Below are positions 23,916 through 33,129 of a stretch of 64,000 nucleotides of DNA, one piece after another. The stretch's first letter is position 1; each line of letters begins with the position of its first letter. Origin of the DNA: Brevundimonas sp. UBA5713 (lineage in GTDB: Bacteria > Pseudomonadota > Alphaproteobacteria > Caulobacterales > Caulobacteraceae); assembly GCF_002419815.1 (NCBI RefSeq), contig NZ_DIGV01000018.1, positions 1 through 64,000 on the forward strand. The letters run 5' to 3'. Both the position numbers and the translations under genes were made by a program. The notes under the pieces were generated by a model. That model saw only the letters and a list, made by a program, of their open reading frames with translations. It made no database searches and was not told the DNA's origin.

Positions 23916-26315
23916 TTAGTGGCTGATGGACGGTGCCTGACCCGTGCCCGTAGTCACCGGCGCGGGGTTCAACGGCTCGGCGACCTCATCCCATTCCACC
24001 GGTTGCGGCGTACCCGTCAGCGACCACTTCAGAGCCTCGTCGGCGGTCGAGATCGGAATGATCTCCAGAGCGGCCTTCACATTTTCCGGCACGTCCTCGA
24101 GGTCTTTCTCGTTCTCTTGCGGGATCAGTACAGTCTTCACGCCAGCGCGCAGAGCGGCCAGCAGCTTTTCTTTCAGACCGCCGATCGCCGTGACACGACC
24201 ACGCAGGGTGATTTCACCCGTCATGGCGATGTCCTTGCGGATCGGAATACCCGTCAGCACCGACACCATGGCCACCGTCATGGCCACACCCGCCGACGGA
24301 CCATCCTTGGGCGTCGCACCATCCGGAACGTGCACGTGAATGTCGGTCTTTTCAAAGACCGGCGGCTTCACGCCAATGCTCAGCGCGCGGCTGCGGACAT
24401 AGGATGCGGCCGCCGAGATCGACTCCTTCATCACGTCCTTGAGGTTGCCAGTGACGGTCATGCGACCGCGACCCGGCATCTTCAGGGCTTCGATGGTCAG
24501 GATGTCGCCGCCGAACTCGGTCCAGGCCAGACCGGTGACGATGCCAACCTGATCCTCGGACTCGGTCTCGCCGTGTCGGAATTTCCGCACGCCGGCGTAC
24601 TCGGCCAGTTTGGCCGTATCGACGGTGATCGAGGTGGCCTTGGTCTTGGCCATTTCGCGCACTGCCTTACGGGCCAGACCACCCAGAGCACGCTCAAGGT
24701 TACGGACACCCGCTTCGCGAGTGTAATAGCGGATCAGGTCGCGGATCGTGTCTTCCGGAATGATCAGCTCGCCGCCCTTCAGGCCGTGATCTTTCATCTG
24801 CTTGGGCAGAACGTGACGCTTGGCAATCTCGACCTTCTCGTCCTCGGTGTAACCCGAGACACGGATGATCTCCATGCGGTCCAGCAGCGGCTGCGGCATG
24901 TTCAGGCTGTTCGCCGTGGTGACGAACATGACGGGCGACAGGTCGTAATCGACTTCCAGATAGTGGTCACCGAAGGTCGAGTTCTGGGCCGGATCCAGCA
25001 CTTCCAGCAGAGCCGAAGACGGATCACCGCGCCAGTCGGCACCCAGCTTGTCAATCTCGTCCAGCAGGATGAAGGCGTTGGTTGTCTTCGCCTTCTTCAT
25101 CGACTGGATGATCTTGCCCGGCATGGAGCCGATATAGGTGCGGCGGTGACCACGGATTTCGGCCTCATCACGTACGCCACCCAGCGACATACGGACGTAT
25201 TCACGCCCCGTCGCTTTGGCGATCGATTGTGCCAGCGAGGTTTTACCCACACCCGGAGGGCCAACGAGGCACAGAATCGGGCCCTTGTGCGAGCCTGTAC
25301 GGGCCTGCACAGCGAGGTATTCGATGATGCGTTCCTTGACCTTCTCCAGACCGTAGTGATCGGCCTCGAGAATGGCTTCGGCCTTGTCCAGATCGATCGG
25401 CTTGGCCTTGGCTTTGCTCCACGGGATCGACAGCAGCCAATCCAGATAGTTGCGGACCACGGTCGACTCCGCCGACATCGGGCTCATGTTGCGCAGCTTC
25501 TTCAACTCCGCATCGGCCTTGGCGCGGGCTTCCTTGGACAAGCGCGCCTTGGCGATGCGCTTCTCCAGTTCCATCAGCTCGTCGCGCTGGTCGTCGGTTT
25601 CGCCCAGTTCGCGCTGAATGGCCTTCATCTGCTCATTCAGATAGTACTCGCGCTGGGTCTTCTCCATCTGGCGCTTCACGCGCGAACGGATCTTCTTCTC
25701 GACCTGCAGGACGGAGATTTCTCCCTCCATCAGGCCATAGACCTTCTCCAGACGTGCCGGAATGCTGACGGTCTCCAGCAGCGACTGCTTTTCTGCAATC
25801 TTCACGGCCAGATGGGCCGCCACGCTGTCAGCCAGCTTGGAAGCATCGGTGATTTGCGGAATGGAGCTGAGGGCCTCGGGCGGGACCTTCTTGTTCAGCT
25901 TCACGTAGTTTTCGAACTGTTCGACAACCGCGCGCACCAGAGCTTCAGACTGGGCGGCGTCGCCCTCTTCGTCCGCAATCTCTTCGGCTTCGGCTTCATA
26001 ATAGTCCTGACGGTCCGTGAACTGTATCAGACGCGCGCGCGACTTGCCTTCCACCAGCACCTTTACGGTGCCGTCGGGCAGCTTCAGCAGTTGCAGCACA
26101 GTGGCCAAGACGCCGGTCGGATAGATGGCGTCAACGGCGGGATCGTCGTCGGTCGAGTTCTTTTGGGTGGCGAGCAGAATCTGCTTCTCGCCCTTCATGA
26201 TCTCATCAAGGGCGCGCACGGACTTTTCGCGGCCGACAAACAGCGGCACGACCATGTGCGGAAAGACAACGATGTCTCTCAACGGCAGGACTGGGAGGAT
26301 TTTGCTCTCGGTCAT
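23916..26315 (-). CDS. lon: ATP-dependent protease Lon
   Basis: A cytosolic AAA+ serine protease that degrades misfolded and regulatory proteins (in Caulobacter, CcrM, DnaA and SciP among others). The N-terminal substrate domain opens with ILPVLPLRDIVVFPHMVVPLFVGR. Walker A GPPGVGKTS lies near residue 353, Walker B ILLDEIDKL follows, and the catalytic Ser in KDGPSAGVAM is near residue 675. At 799 residues the length is typical. The ATG at 26315 has GGAAAG upstream; a 24-residue open extension is unlike the family. Confidence 0.98.
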   Translation of the reverse strand: MTESKILPVLPLRDIVVFPHMVVPLFVGREKSVRALDEIMKGEKQILLATQKNSTDDDPAVDAIYPTGVLATVLQLLKLPDGTVKVLVEGKSRARLIQFTDRQDYYEAEAEEIADEEGDAAQSEALVRAVVEQFENYVKLNKKVPPEALSSIPQITDASKLADSVAAHLAVKIAEKQSLLETVSIPARLEKVYGLMEGEISVLQVEKKIRSRVKRQMEKTQREYYLNEQMKAIQRELGETDDQRDELMELEKRIAKARLSKEARAKADAELKKLRNMSPMSAESTVVRNYLDWLLSIPWSKAKAKPIDLDKAEAILEADHYGLEKVKERIIEYLAVQARTGSHKGPILCLVGPPGVGKTSLAQSIAKATGREYVRMSLGGVRDEAEIRGHRRTYIGSMPGKIIQSMKKAKTTNAFILLDEIDKLGADWRGDPSSALLEVLDPAQNSTFGDHYLEVDYDLSPVMFVTTANSLNMPQPLLDRMEIIRVSGYTEDEKVEIAKRHVLPKQMKDHGLKGGELIIPEDTIRDLIRYYTREAGVRNLERALGGLARKAVREMAKTKATSITVDTAKLAEYAGVRKFRHGETESEDQVGIVTGLAWTEFGGDILTIEALKMPGRGRMTVTGNLKDVMKESISAAASYVRSRALSIGVKPPVFEKTDIHVHVPDGATPKDGPSAGVAMTVAMVSVLTGIPIRKDIAMTGEITLRGRVTAIGGLKEKLLAALRAGVKTVLIPQENEKDLEDVPENVKAALEIIPISTADEALKWSLTGTPQPVEWDEVAEPLNPAPVTTGTGQAPSISH

Positions 26316-26522
26316 GGTGCTTACTTTCCGGGGCCTTTGTGAATCTCCGGCCCGCTCGGGTCGTAGGAGAGGTACCCAGAATGGCACCTTTCGTTCCGAC
26401 TCGGCCCGCCACTGGCGGCTTTCATAAAACTATGTGGTTCTCAAACCTCGCGGTTCAAGCTTTGCCTTGGAACCACTCACAGGAGTCGGGATTTCGAGGG
26501 TAAATGTGGGCCCTAAACGCAA

Positions 26523-26556
26523 CAGGGCGGCCCGATTGGACCGCCCTGCCCCGTTT
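26523..26556. terminator. Hairpin terminator downstream of clpX
   Basis: CAGGGCGG (26523-26530) pairs with CCGCCCTG (26541-26548). A six-T run follows a few bases later on the + strand. In the clpX direction (minus) the hairpin is followed by a weaker T-containing stretch. It probably separates clpX from lon. Confidence 0.6.
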
Positions 26557-26572
26557 TTTGGCGTCACACCGA

Positions 26573-27841
26573 TCAGGCGGCGGGATCGGCCTTTTTCTTC
26601 TTGGTCTCGGAATAGATCAACAGAGGCTGGGCGCGGCCCTCGATGACCTCGGCATTGACCACCACTTCTTCCACGCCCTCGAAGCTGGGCAGGTCGAACA
26701 TGGTCTCCAGAAGAACACCTTCGAGAATGGAGCGCAGACCGCGCGCACCCGTCTTGCGCGTGATGGCCTTCTTGGCAACCGCCGACAGGGCGTCGTCCGT
26801 GAAGGTCAGGTTCACGTTTTCCATCTCGAACAAGCGCTTGTACTGCTTGACCAGAGCGTTCTTCGGCTCGGTCAGGATCTTGATCAGCGCTTCTTCGTCC
26901 AGGTCTTCCAGCGTCGCCAGAACCGGCAGACGGCCGATGAATTCCGGGATCAGACCGAAACGCATCAGATCGTCCGGCTCGACGCCCTTGAGGATTTCGC
27001 CGGTACGACGCTCGTCAACTTCCTTGACCTTGGCACCAAAGCCGATGGACACGCCATCGCCACGAGCCGAAATCACCTTCTCGAGACCAGCGAACGCGCC
27101 GCCGACGATGAACAGTATGTTGGCGGTATCGACTTGCAGGAACTCTTGCTGCGGATGCTTGCGGCCACCTTGCGGCGGCACCGAAGCGACCGTGCCTTCC
27201 ATGATCTTCAGCAGAGCCTGTTGAACGCCCTCGCCCGAAACGTCACGGGTGATCGAGGGGTTGTCAGACTTACGGCTGATCTTGTCGATTTCGTCGATGT
27301 AGACGATGCCGCGCTGGGCGCGCTCGACGTTGTAGTCGGAGGCCTGAAGCAGCTTCAGAATAATGTTTTCGACGTCTTCACCCACGTAACCGGCCTCGGT
27401 CAGGGTGGTGGCGTCAGCCATGGTGAACGGCACATCGATAATGCGCGCCAGCGTCTGGGCCAGCAGCGTCTTACCCGAACCGGTCGGGCCGATCAGCATG
27501 ATGTTCGACTTGGCCAGTTCGACGTCGTTGTTCTTCGCCGCGTGGGCCAGGCGCTTGTAGTGGTTGTGAACCGCCACCGACAGCACCTTCTTGGCGTGCG
27601 ATTGGCCGATCACATAATCGTCCAGGACGTCGCGGATTTCTTTCGGCGTCGGAACGCCATCCTTCGACGTCTTGAGCGTGATTTTCTGCTCTTCGCGGAT
27701 GATGTCCATGCACAGCTCGACGCATTCATCGCAGATGAACACGGTCGGGCCCGCAATCAGTTTGCGGACCTCATGCTGGCTCTTTCCGCAGAAAGAGCAG
27801 TAGAGCGTGCTTTTGGCGTCGGTGCCGGCGGCTTTGGTCAT
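26573..27841 (-). CDS. clpX: ClpX, ATPase and specificity subunit of ClpXP
   Basis: Unfolds substrates and feeds them to ClpP; in Caulobacter ClpXP degrades CtrA and other cell-cycle proteins. The N-terminal zinc-binding domain has Cys15, Cys18, Cys37 and Cys40 (CSFCGK ... CDEC). Walker A GPTGSGKT lies near residue 117 and Walker B IVYIDEIDKI follows. The pore loop GYVGEDVE and the IGF loop (VSIGFGAKV), used for docking on ClpP, are present. At 422 residues it is full length. Confidence 0.98.
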   Translation of the reverse strand: MTKAAGTDAKSTLYCSFCGKSQHEVRKLIAGPTVFICDECVELCMDIIREEQKITLKTSKDGVPTPKEIRDVLDDYVIGQSHAKKVLSVAVHNHYKRLAHAAKNNDVELAKSNIMLIGPTGSGKTLLAQTLARIIDVPFTMADATTLTEAGYVGEDVENIILKLLQASDYNVERAQRGIVYIDEIDKISRKSDNPSITRDVSGEGVQQALLKIMEGTVASVPPQGGRKHPQQEFLQVDTANILFIVGGAFAGLEKVISARGDGVSIGFGAKVKEVDERRTGEILKGVEPDDLMRFGLIPEFIGRLPVLATLEDLDEEALIKILTEPKNALVKQYKRLFEMENVNLTFTDDALSAVAKKAITRKTGARGLRSILEGVLLETMFDLPSFEGVEEVVVNAEVIEGRAQPLLIYSETKKKKADPAA

Positions 27842-28090
27842 AGACCCATCTCACTCTCCGCCATTTCCACCGGGATTGGGGGAAAAGGCGACTTCCCTGA
27901 TGTTAGATCGTAGAATCTAAGCAGCAAGGTCTTCAAAAAATAACAATCACCCATCAGAGGTTCCGCCACAACCCTCTTTGACACCCAGACGATACAGATC
28001 GCTGGCGTAACGGATTGATATTGGGGAAGATGGGCTGATCAGCAGATGGGAATTGCATCTGCTTTCCGCCAGTCCCCCGGAAAGAAAATT

Positions 28091-28711
28091 ATGGCGCAAG
28101 ACAATGGCCTGCCGAAAGAAATCGTCGCTTTCGACTTTGACGGTACCCTTTCGATTCGGGACAGTTTCACTGATTTCCTGAAATGGCGTGCCGGACCGGC
28201 CGCTTGGGGGTTAGGAATGGTCAAGCTGATCCCCGCGGCAATGCGATATGTGTTCGACCGTGACCGCGGAGCCATAAAGGCTGCCTCGGTCGAGGTTTTC
28301 TTGAAAGGCGTGTCGCGCGAACAATTGGCTGCTGATGCCGAGCGCTACATGACATCTGTTTTCGAGCAATTCATGCGTCCCGACGCCCTCGCCTGCTGGA
28401 ATGACTGGGGTACCAAGGGCGTACACCGCGTGATCGTGACGGCCTCACCGGAAATCACCATCGCGCCGTTTGCCAAGCGTCTCGGCGCGGAAAACCTGAT
28501 CGGCACACGGCTGGAGTTTGACGCCAACGACCGCATCACCGGCCGGTTTGCCAGCGCCAATTGCCGGTGCGGCGAGAAGGTTGATCGCATACGCGCCGTC
28601 TATGGAGACGATGTGCGTATTTTGGCCGCCTATGGCGATACATCGGGCGACGAGCAGATGATCGCCGCCGCCGAGGAAAAGGGCTTTCAGGTTTTCACTG
28701 CCAAGCCCTGA
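28091..28711 (+). CDS. cicA: CicA-like HAD-superfamily hydrolase
   Basis: A HAD phosphatase-like protein of 206 residues. FDFDGTLS, near residue 15, supplies the nucleophile aspartate, VIVTASPE is motif II, and AYGDTSGDEQMI carries the final acidic motif. In C. crescentus the homologous cicA lies between clpX and clpP, and its dose affects growth and cell shape. The gene order here (clpX, this gene on the opposite strand, clpP further on) supports the name. The ATG at 28091 is preferred, with GGAAAG ~6 nt upstream; an ATG at 28046 would add 15 residues. Confidence 0.88.
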   Translation: MAQDNGLPKEIVAFDFDGTLSIRDSFTDFLKWRAGPAAWGLGMVKLIPAAMRYVFDRDRGAIKAASVEVFLKGVSREQLAADAERYMTSVFEQFMRPDALACWNDWGTKGVHRVIVTASPEITIAPFAKRLGAENLIGTRLEFDANDRITGRFASANCRCGEKVDRIRAVYGDDVRILAAYGDTSGDEQMIAAAEEKGFQVFTAKP

Positions 28712-28726
28712 TCCCTGTCCGGAGCC

Positions 28727-29047
28727 TTAGTTCCCCTCGGCGTCCACGTCGAAGTTGACCACCTTGCCACGCGAGGCCGGATCCCATCCGGCCTCGATGA
28801 TCGAGCGGACCGTGTTTTTCAGCACATCCAGATCAACGCGCTGTTTTTCCAGATTGGGCGAGCCATTGGGGCGGTAAACCATCGGATACTGCGCCACGGC
28901 TTCACGCTTGAATTCCTGATGGCGGAAACAGACGGCCATACCCTCCCACTCCTTCTTGCCGACAGGACGCGGTTGGCGACGGATTTCCCAAACATAGGTT
29001 TCGCCGTCGACCTCGATCGTGCCACGGCTTTCGTTCGTGTAGTTCAT
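28727..29047 (-). CDS. Conserved hypothetical protein
   Basis: A 106-residue soluble protein with no signal peptide and no motif I can assign. The first half is beta-like (TIEVDGETYVWEIRRQPRPVG). The second half contains YRPNGSPNLEKQRVDLDVLKNTVRSII and ends in an acidic tail. Coding is supported by its clean fit between the cicA stop and the cytochrome b561 gene and by codon use matching its neighbours. Confidence 0.75.
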   Translation of the reverse strand: MNYTNESRGTIEVDGETYVWEIRRQPRPVGKKEWEGMAVCFRHQEFKREAVAQYPMVYRPNGSPNLEKQRVDLDVLKNTVRSIIEAGWDPASRGKVVNFDVDAEGN

Positions 29048-29072
29048 GGCCGCCTGATAGCACAGAATCCGA

Positions 29073-29600
29073 TCAGGCCATCCGCTTCAGCGTTCCGTCC
29101 TTCCAGACAAACTGGTGAACCAGCGCCATGATGATGTGCATCAGGATCGCCACGAGCAGCACCCACCCAAACTCGCCGTGGAAGTCACCACCCAGCTTGG
29201 TCATCCATTCGATTCGGTCATGACCGCCCTGCATGATCGTCACACCGAAGGCTTCGAAGGCTCTCCCCGAGCCATATTGCCGGATCAACGCCACGCCCGG
29301 CACGAATAGCAGCAACCCGTACAGCACCAGATGGCCAGCCACGGCCAGCTTGCCGAGTAGACCGTGATGCAGCGGCGGGCGACGCCGCAGGTTTATCAGC
29401 CCCCATAAGGCGCGCAGCACGCCCAATATGAACAATAGCAAGCCCACGGGCTTGTGCAGCGATCCCCAAGCTTCGGTCAGTGGGGTCTCGCCCAACGCGG
29501 CACCTGCGACTACGCCGCCCAGTTGATAGATCAGCAGAGCCGCAATGGCCCAATGCAGGGCACGCGTAACCAGACCGTACTTCAAACCACTGTCGAACAT
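29073..29600 (-). CDS. Cytochrome b561 family protein
   Basis: A 175-residue inner-membrane protein with four hydrophobic segments. Histidines suited to haem b coordination are in RALHWAIAALL, WGSLHKPVGLLL, VAGHLVLYGLL and IMHIIMALVHQFV. It is a cytochrome b561/ferric-reductase-like electron carrier; the physiological partner is unknown. The ATG at 29600 has GGGGA upstream. Open frame upstream lacks family similarity. Confidence 0.9.
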   Translation of the reverse strand: MFDSGLKYGLVTRALHWAIAALLIYQLGGVVAGAALGETPLTEAWGSLHKPVGLLLFILGVLRALWGLINLRRRPPLHHGLLGKLAVAGHLVLYGLLLFVPGVALIRQYGSGRAFEAFGVTIMQGGHDRIEWMTKLGGDFHGEFGWVLLVAILMHIIMALVHQFVWKDGTLKRMA

Positions 29601-29644
29601 GCAAAAGGTCCCCTCGCCGTGACGGATGATGTCCAAACACGATT

Positions 29645-29673
29645 CGGGGCGGCTCGATAATCGAACCGCCCCG
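29645..29673 (-). terminator. Hairpin downstream of clpP
   Basis: CGGGGCGG pairs with CCGCCCCG, with TCGA/TCGA pairing inside, about 27 nt beyond the clpP stop. The following T-run is weak, so termination strength is uncertain. Confidence 0.5.
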
Positions 29674-29699
29674 TCTACTGTCGGAAATAGTGTCCGTGC

Positions 29700-30341
29700 T
29701 TAGGGAGCCTTTACGCCATCGGCATCGGCTTGGGTGCGACGGTCGTAGACGTGGTCCACGATGCCCCAGGCCTTGGCTTCTTCGGCAGTCATGAAGTGGT
29801 CGCGGTCCAGCGTGCGCTCCACTTCCTCATAGGTGCGACCGGTGTGGTGCACATAGATTTCGTTCAAACGACGTTTGGTCTGGATGATGTCTTCGGCGTG
29901 ACGTTCGATATCTGAAGCCGTGCCACGGAAACCACCCGAAGGCTGGTGGACCATCACACGCGCGTTCGGCAGAGCAATGCGCTGACCGGCTTCACCCGCC
30001 GTCAGGATCAGCGAACCAGCCGAGGCAGCCATGCCCATCACCACGGTCGATACCGGCGAGCGGATGTACTGCATGGTATCATAGATCGCCAGCGCCGAGG
30101 TCACCTGACCACCCGGGCTGTTGATGTACATGCTGATCTCTTTCTTCGGATTTTCCGATTCCAGATACAGCAGCTGGGCGCAGATCAGCGAGGCCATCCC
30201 GTCTTCGAACGGGCCGGTCAGGAAGATGATCCGCTCACGCAACAGGCGCGAAAAGATGTCAAACGCCCGCTCGCCACGGCTGGATTGCTCCACCACCATA
30301 GGAACGAGATTATTGGAGATGTAGTCGATCGGATCGCGCAT
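29700..30341 (-). CDS. clpP: ClpP, proteolytic subunit of ClpXP/ClpAP
   Basis: A serine protease that forms a 14-mer chamber. The catalytic Ser is in MGMAASAGSL, the His in ARVMVHQPSGG and the Asp in TLDRDHFM. LVPMVVEQSSRGERAFDIFSRLL is the normal N-terminus. The ATG at 30341 (213 residues) matches the short N-terminus of the Caulobacter protein. An ATG at 30374 would add 11 residues and is not excluded. Confidence 0.97.
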   Translation of the reverse strand: MRDPIDYISNNLVPMVVEQSSRGERAFDIFSRLLRERIIFLTGPFEDGMASLICAQLLYLESENPKKEISMYINSPGGQVTSALAIYDTMQYIRSPVSTVVMGMAASAGSLILTAGEAGQRIALPNARVMVHQPSGGFRGTASDIERHAEDIIQTKRRLNEIYVHHTGRTYEEVERTLDRDHFMTAEEAKAWGIVDHVYDRRTQADADGVKAP

Positions 30342-30439
30342 GTGGGCCTTTTCGAGAATCTCGGGGCGACTCATAGCCACCCTGCTTCGCCGGTCAGATT
30401 AGCATCCCACCAACGGGAGTATGCAAGGGCGCAGACAGT

Positions 30440-31348
30440 TTAATCCTGCGGCACCGGTTGGGCATCAGATTTGGCCACGGCGTCGCGACGGCGCAAGACC
30501 GCTGCGGCAATATCTCCTCGCTGCTGCTCTGAAGTGACCCGTGGCTGGACGACATCATAGAGGCCTGCGAGGAAATCCTGATCCCATTCAGTCATAGAAT
30601 CGTAGCCCGCAGGATCATCCAACAGGTTCAGGATCGTCGGAAACCCTTCCATGCGTGTGACAGGGTCCACCTGCGCCATCGAGATAAACGCCACATAATC
30701 GGCCAGCGCCGTGCCACGAACACCCGTTAAACGCCCGGGTTCAATGATGATAACAACGCGGTGCATCTTATCACGTATATTAGAACGCAGGCGCGAGGCG
30801 TCCCGCACACGAACTTGCGGTGCATCCTCGCCGTCCAGTCGAATGGCCTCTTCTCCCGTGTCGCTAACGACAGGAATGCTCACGTGCCACCAACGAATAG
30901 GAGCATCTGATTCTTGAAACGCTCTCAATGCGGCGCTTCCAAGGTCGGTATTTGCCCGCGAAGGACGAAACCCCTGTGCGAAGTCGGCGACCATCCGGCG
31001 AGCTAGTCCCTGTCCATCATCACTGCCTATGATCATTAGGTCGGGCTTGCAGCCGGTCTCCTCTATGTCGAGACCAGCTTCCAACATTCGACGGGCCACT
31101 CGATCAATTAGGGCCTGACTGAACTGGCGCTGGAAGTTCACTGCGGAAATGCAGACCGGAGCGTCCCAGCGCGCTAAGGGGCGACCGCGTGGTGAACGGG
31201 TGGCCTGCTGAACGAAGCTTTCGACTCGTACGCGCGCGGCATGCCGGCCTGCCTCTGCGGTGACCGTGACATCTTCCAGACGCGTCGGCTCCTGCTGCGC
31301 ATCACCCGAGAACATTATCAGAGCTGCCGTTGCGAACGCCAAAAGCAT
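30440..31348 (-). CDS. Exported hypothetical protein
   Basis: A 302-residue protein starting with a short signal peptide (MLLAFATAALIMFSGDAQQ). The mature part has no motif I can name. Conserved-looking segments include PVCISAVNFQRQFSQALIDRV, KPDLMIIGSDDG and VVIIIEPGRLTGVRGTALADYVAFISMAQVDP. The last recalls a family of alphaproteobacterial periplasmic proteins of unknown role. The ATG at 31348 has GGAGAAG upstream. It is probably monocistronic. Confidence 0.75.
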   Translation of the reverse strand: MLLAFATAALIMFSGDAQQEPTRLEDVTVTAEAGRHAARVRVESFVQQATRSPRGRPLARWDAPVCISAVNFQRQFSQALIDRVARRMLEAGLDIEETGCKPDLMIIGSDDGQGLARRMVADFAQGFRPSRANTDLGSAALRAFQESDAPIRWWHVSIPVVSDTGEEAIRLDGEDAPQVRVRDASRLRSNIRDKMHRVVIIIEPGRLTGVRGTALADYVAFISMAQVDPVTRMEGFPTILNLLDDPAGYDSMTEWDQDFLAGLYDVVQPRVTSEQQRGDIAAAVLRRRDAVAKSDAQPVPQD

Positions 31349-31549
31349 AAAAGCTTCTCCTCGATCCAGGACGGCTTTTAGCAACACCTCGCTGATCGAA
31401 CATAGTTACAAACAAGCAAACACTTTCGGTGGCGAAGAATGGGCTCCCGCCATCGGGCCGAGTGCTATACCAGCTCGACGCATTTTAGGTTTCGCTCTGG
31501 TGCAGCTCCTACCTAAACCATGCGATTGTAACCCCCGTCTCCGTCAAAA

Positions 31550-31592
31550 CGGTAAAAATAAAAGGGCGGAGCTTAAGCCCCGCCCTTCGATT
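31550..31592 (-). terminator. Rho-independent terminator after tig
   Basis: On the minus strand AAGGGCGGGG pairs with CTCCGCCCTT around GCTTAAGC, followed by TTATTTTT. It lies 20-60 nt beyond the tig stop codon. Confidence 0.9.
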
Positions 31593-31613
31593 TTCGAAAA
31601 AGAGAAAAACCGA

Positions 31614-32957
31614 TTAGGCTTCGTCTTCGTCCTTCAGCAGCTCTTCCTTGGTGATCGGAGCGTCGGTCACGTCTGCGACCGAGACGATCAGGTCCACGAC
31701 CTTCTCTTCGTAGATCGGAGCTCGCAGTTGAGCGGCGGCGTTCGGGTTCTGACGATAGAAGTCCAGAACCATACGCTCCTGGCCCGGATAGTTGCGGGCT
31801 TCGGCCATGATGGCGTTCGACAGCTCTTGGTCCGAGACGGTCACGTTGTTGGCGCGGCCAATTTCAGCCAGCACCAGACCCAGACGCACGCGGCGCTCTG
31901 CGATCTTCTTGTACTCGGCCTTCAGCTCGTCTTCCGACTTCTTGGCATCGTCTTCCGGCAGACGGCCAGCGTCCTTGTCAGCCGAAACCTGAGCCCAGAT
32001 GCCGTCGAACTCGGCTTCCACCATCTTCGGCGGCAGAGCGAAGTCGTGGCCTTCGTCCAGCACGTCCAGCAGGGCGCGCTTCAGCTTGAAGCGGGCTGCG
32101 CCAGCGTACTGCTGGTTCAGGTTGGCCTTCAGCAGCTCTTTCAGCTTGTCGATCGATTCCAGACCGATGCGCTTGGCGAACTCGTCGTCCATAGCGGTTT
32201 CGACTTCAGCCTTGATGGCCTTGACGGTCACGTCGAAGGTTGCGGCCTTACCAGCCAGGTGAGCGGCTTGGTAGTCTTCCGGGAAGGTGACTTCGATGGT
32301 CTTCTCTTCGCCGACCTTGGCACCCTTCAGTTGCTCTTCGAAGCCCGGGATGAAGCGGTTCGAACCGATGACCAGATCAGCGTCGGTGGCCGAGCCACCG
32401 TCGAAGGCTTCACCGTCGATCTTGCCGACGAAGTCGATGGTCAGTTGGTCGCCGTCAGCAGCCTTGACGGTCTTGCCCTTCTTGTCCTCGTAGGACTTGG
32501 CTTGCGAAGCCAGTTCCTTCAGGGCCTCTTCCAGGTCTTCGTCCGAAGCTTCATAGGTCGGGCGCGACAGCTTCAGGGTCTTCGGATCAACCGGAGTGAA
32601 TTCCGGCATGATCTCCAGCGACATTTCGTAGGTCAGGTCTTCTTCACCAGCGACCACCTTGTCCATGTCCGAGACCAGCTTCATCTCGGCCGGAGCAGCC
32701 GGACGAACCTTCAGCTCGTCCAGAGCGCCTTGGCTAGTTTCGTTCAGCGAGGCGTTGATGATTTCGCCCATGAAGTCACGACCGAAGGTCTTCTTCACGT
32801 AGGAGGCCGGCACCTTGCCCGGACGGAAGCCTTTCAGCTTCATCTGCGGGGCGACTTCCTTGATACGGGCTTCGAGCTTTTCGTTCAGCTCGGCAACAGG
32901 AACGGTCACCGCGATCACGCGGCTGAGGCCTTCGTTCGACTTTTCGACGACTTGCAT
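31614..32957 (-). CDS. tig: Trigger factor
   Basis: A ribosome-bound chaperone with peptidyl-prolyl isomerase activity. MQVVEKSNEGLSRVIAVTVP starts the ribosome-binding domain, and GFRPGKVPASYVKK is the ribosome-docking signature (GFRxGKxP). A central FKBP-like domain (GDQLTIDFVGKIDGEAFDGG) and a helical C-terminal chaperone domain follow. At 447 residues it is normal. The frame is open 119 codons upstream, but family alignment fixes the start at 32957. Confidence 0.97.
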   Translation of the reverse strand: MQVVEKSNEGLSRVIAVTVPVAELNEKLEARIKEVAPQMKLKGFRPGKVPASYVKKTFGRDFMGEIINASLNETSQGALDELKVRPAAPAEMKLVSDMDKVVAGEEDLTYEMSLEIMPEFTPVDPKTLKLSRPTYEASDEDLEEALKELASQAKSYEDKKGKTVKAADGDQLTIDFVGKIDGEAFDGGSATDADLVIGSNRFIPGFEEQLKGAKVGEEKTIEVTFPEDYQAAHLAGKAATFDVTVKAIKAEVETAMDDEFAKRIGLESIDKLKELLKANLNQQYAGAARFKLKRALLDVLDEGHDFALPPKMVEAEFDGIWAQVSADKDAGRLPEDDAKKSEDELKAEYKKIAERRVRLGLVLAEIGRANNVTVSDQELSNAIMAEARNYPGQERMVLDFYRQNPNAAAQLRAPIYEEKVVDLIVSVADVTDAPITKEELLKDEDEA

Positions 32958-33129
32958 GGTCGGATATCTGACGCTCTGGGGCGACGCCCAAAAGGCGCGC
33001 GAGTGGAATAAAGCAAAAGGACCGCCCATCGGAGCGGCACCTCGAAGCCCGCCCTTATGTCGATATGAGCCGCCTACGTCAACGCGCACGGGTTTCTTTG
33101 GCAAGAAAGCCTCGCTATTTGGATGGGTC

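Noticed and set aside
23919..26342. 807-residue open frame antisense to lon
   Set aside because: It lies opposite the full Lon gene, with a composition (His/Arg/Gln/Asp rich) expected of an antisense shadow and no domain. The same applies to the long frame opposite clpX (26504-27913) and the 422-codon frame opposite the CHAT gene (14744-16012).
26430..26460. Heat-shock (sigma-32) promoter upstream of lon
   Set aside because: CTTGAA is present on the minus strand at 26454-26459, but no -10 of the alphaproteobacterial heat-shock type lies at the right distance.
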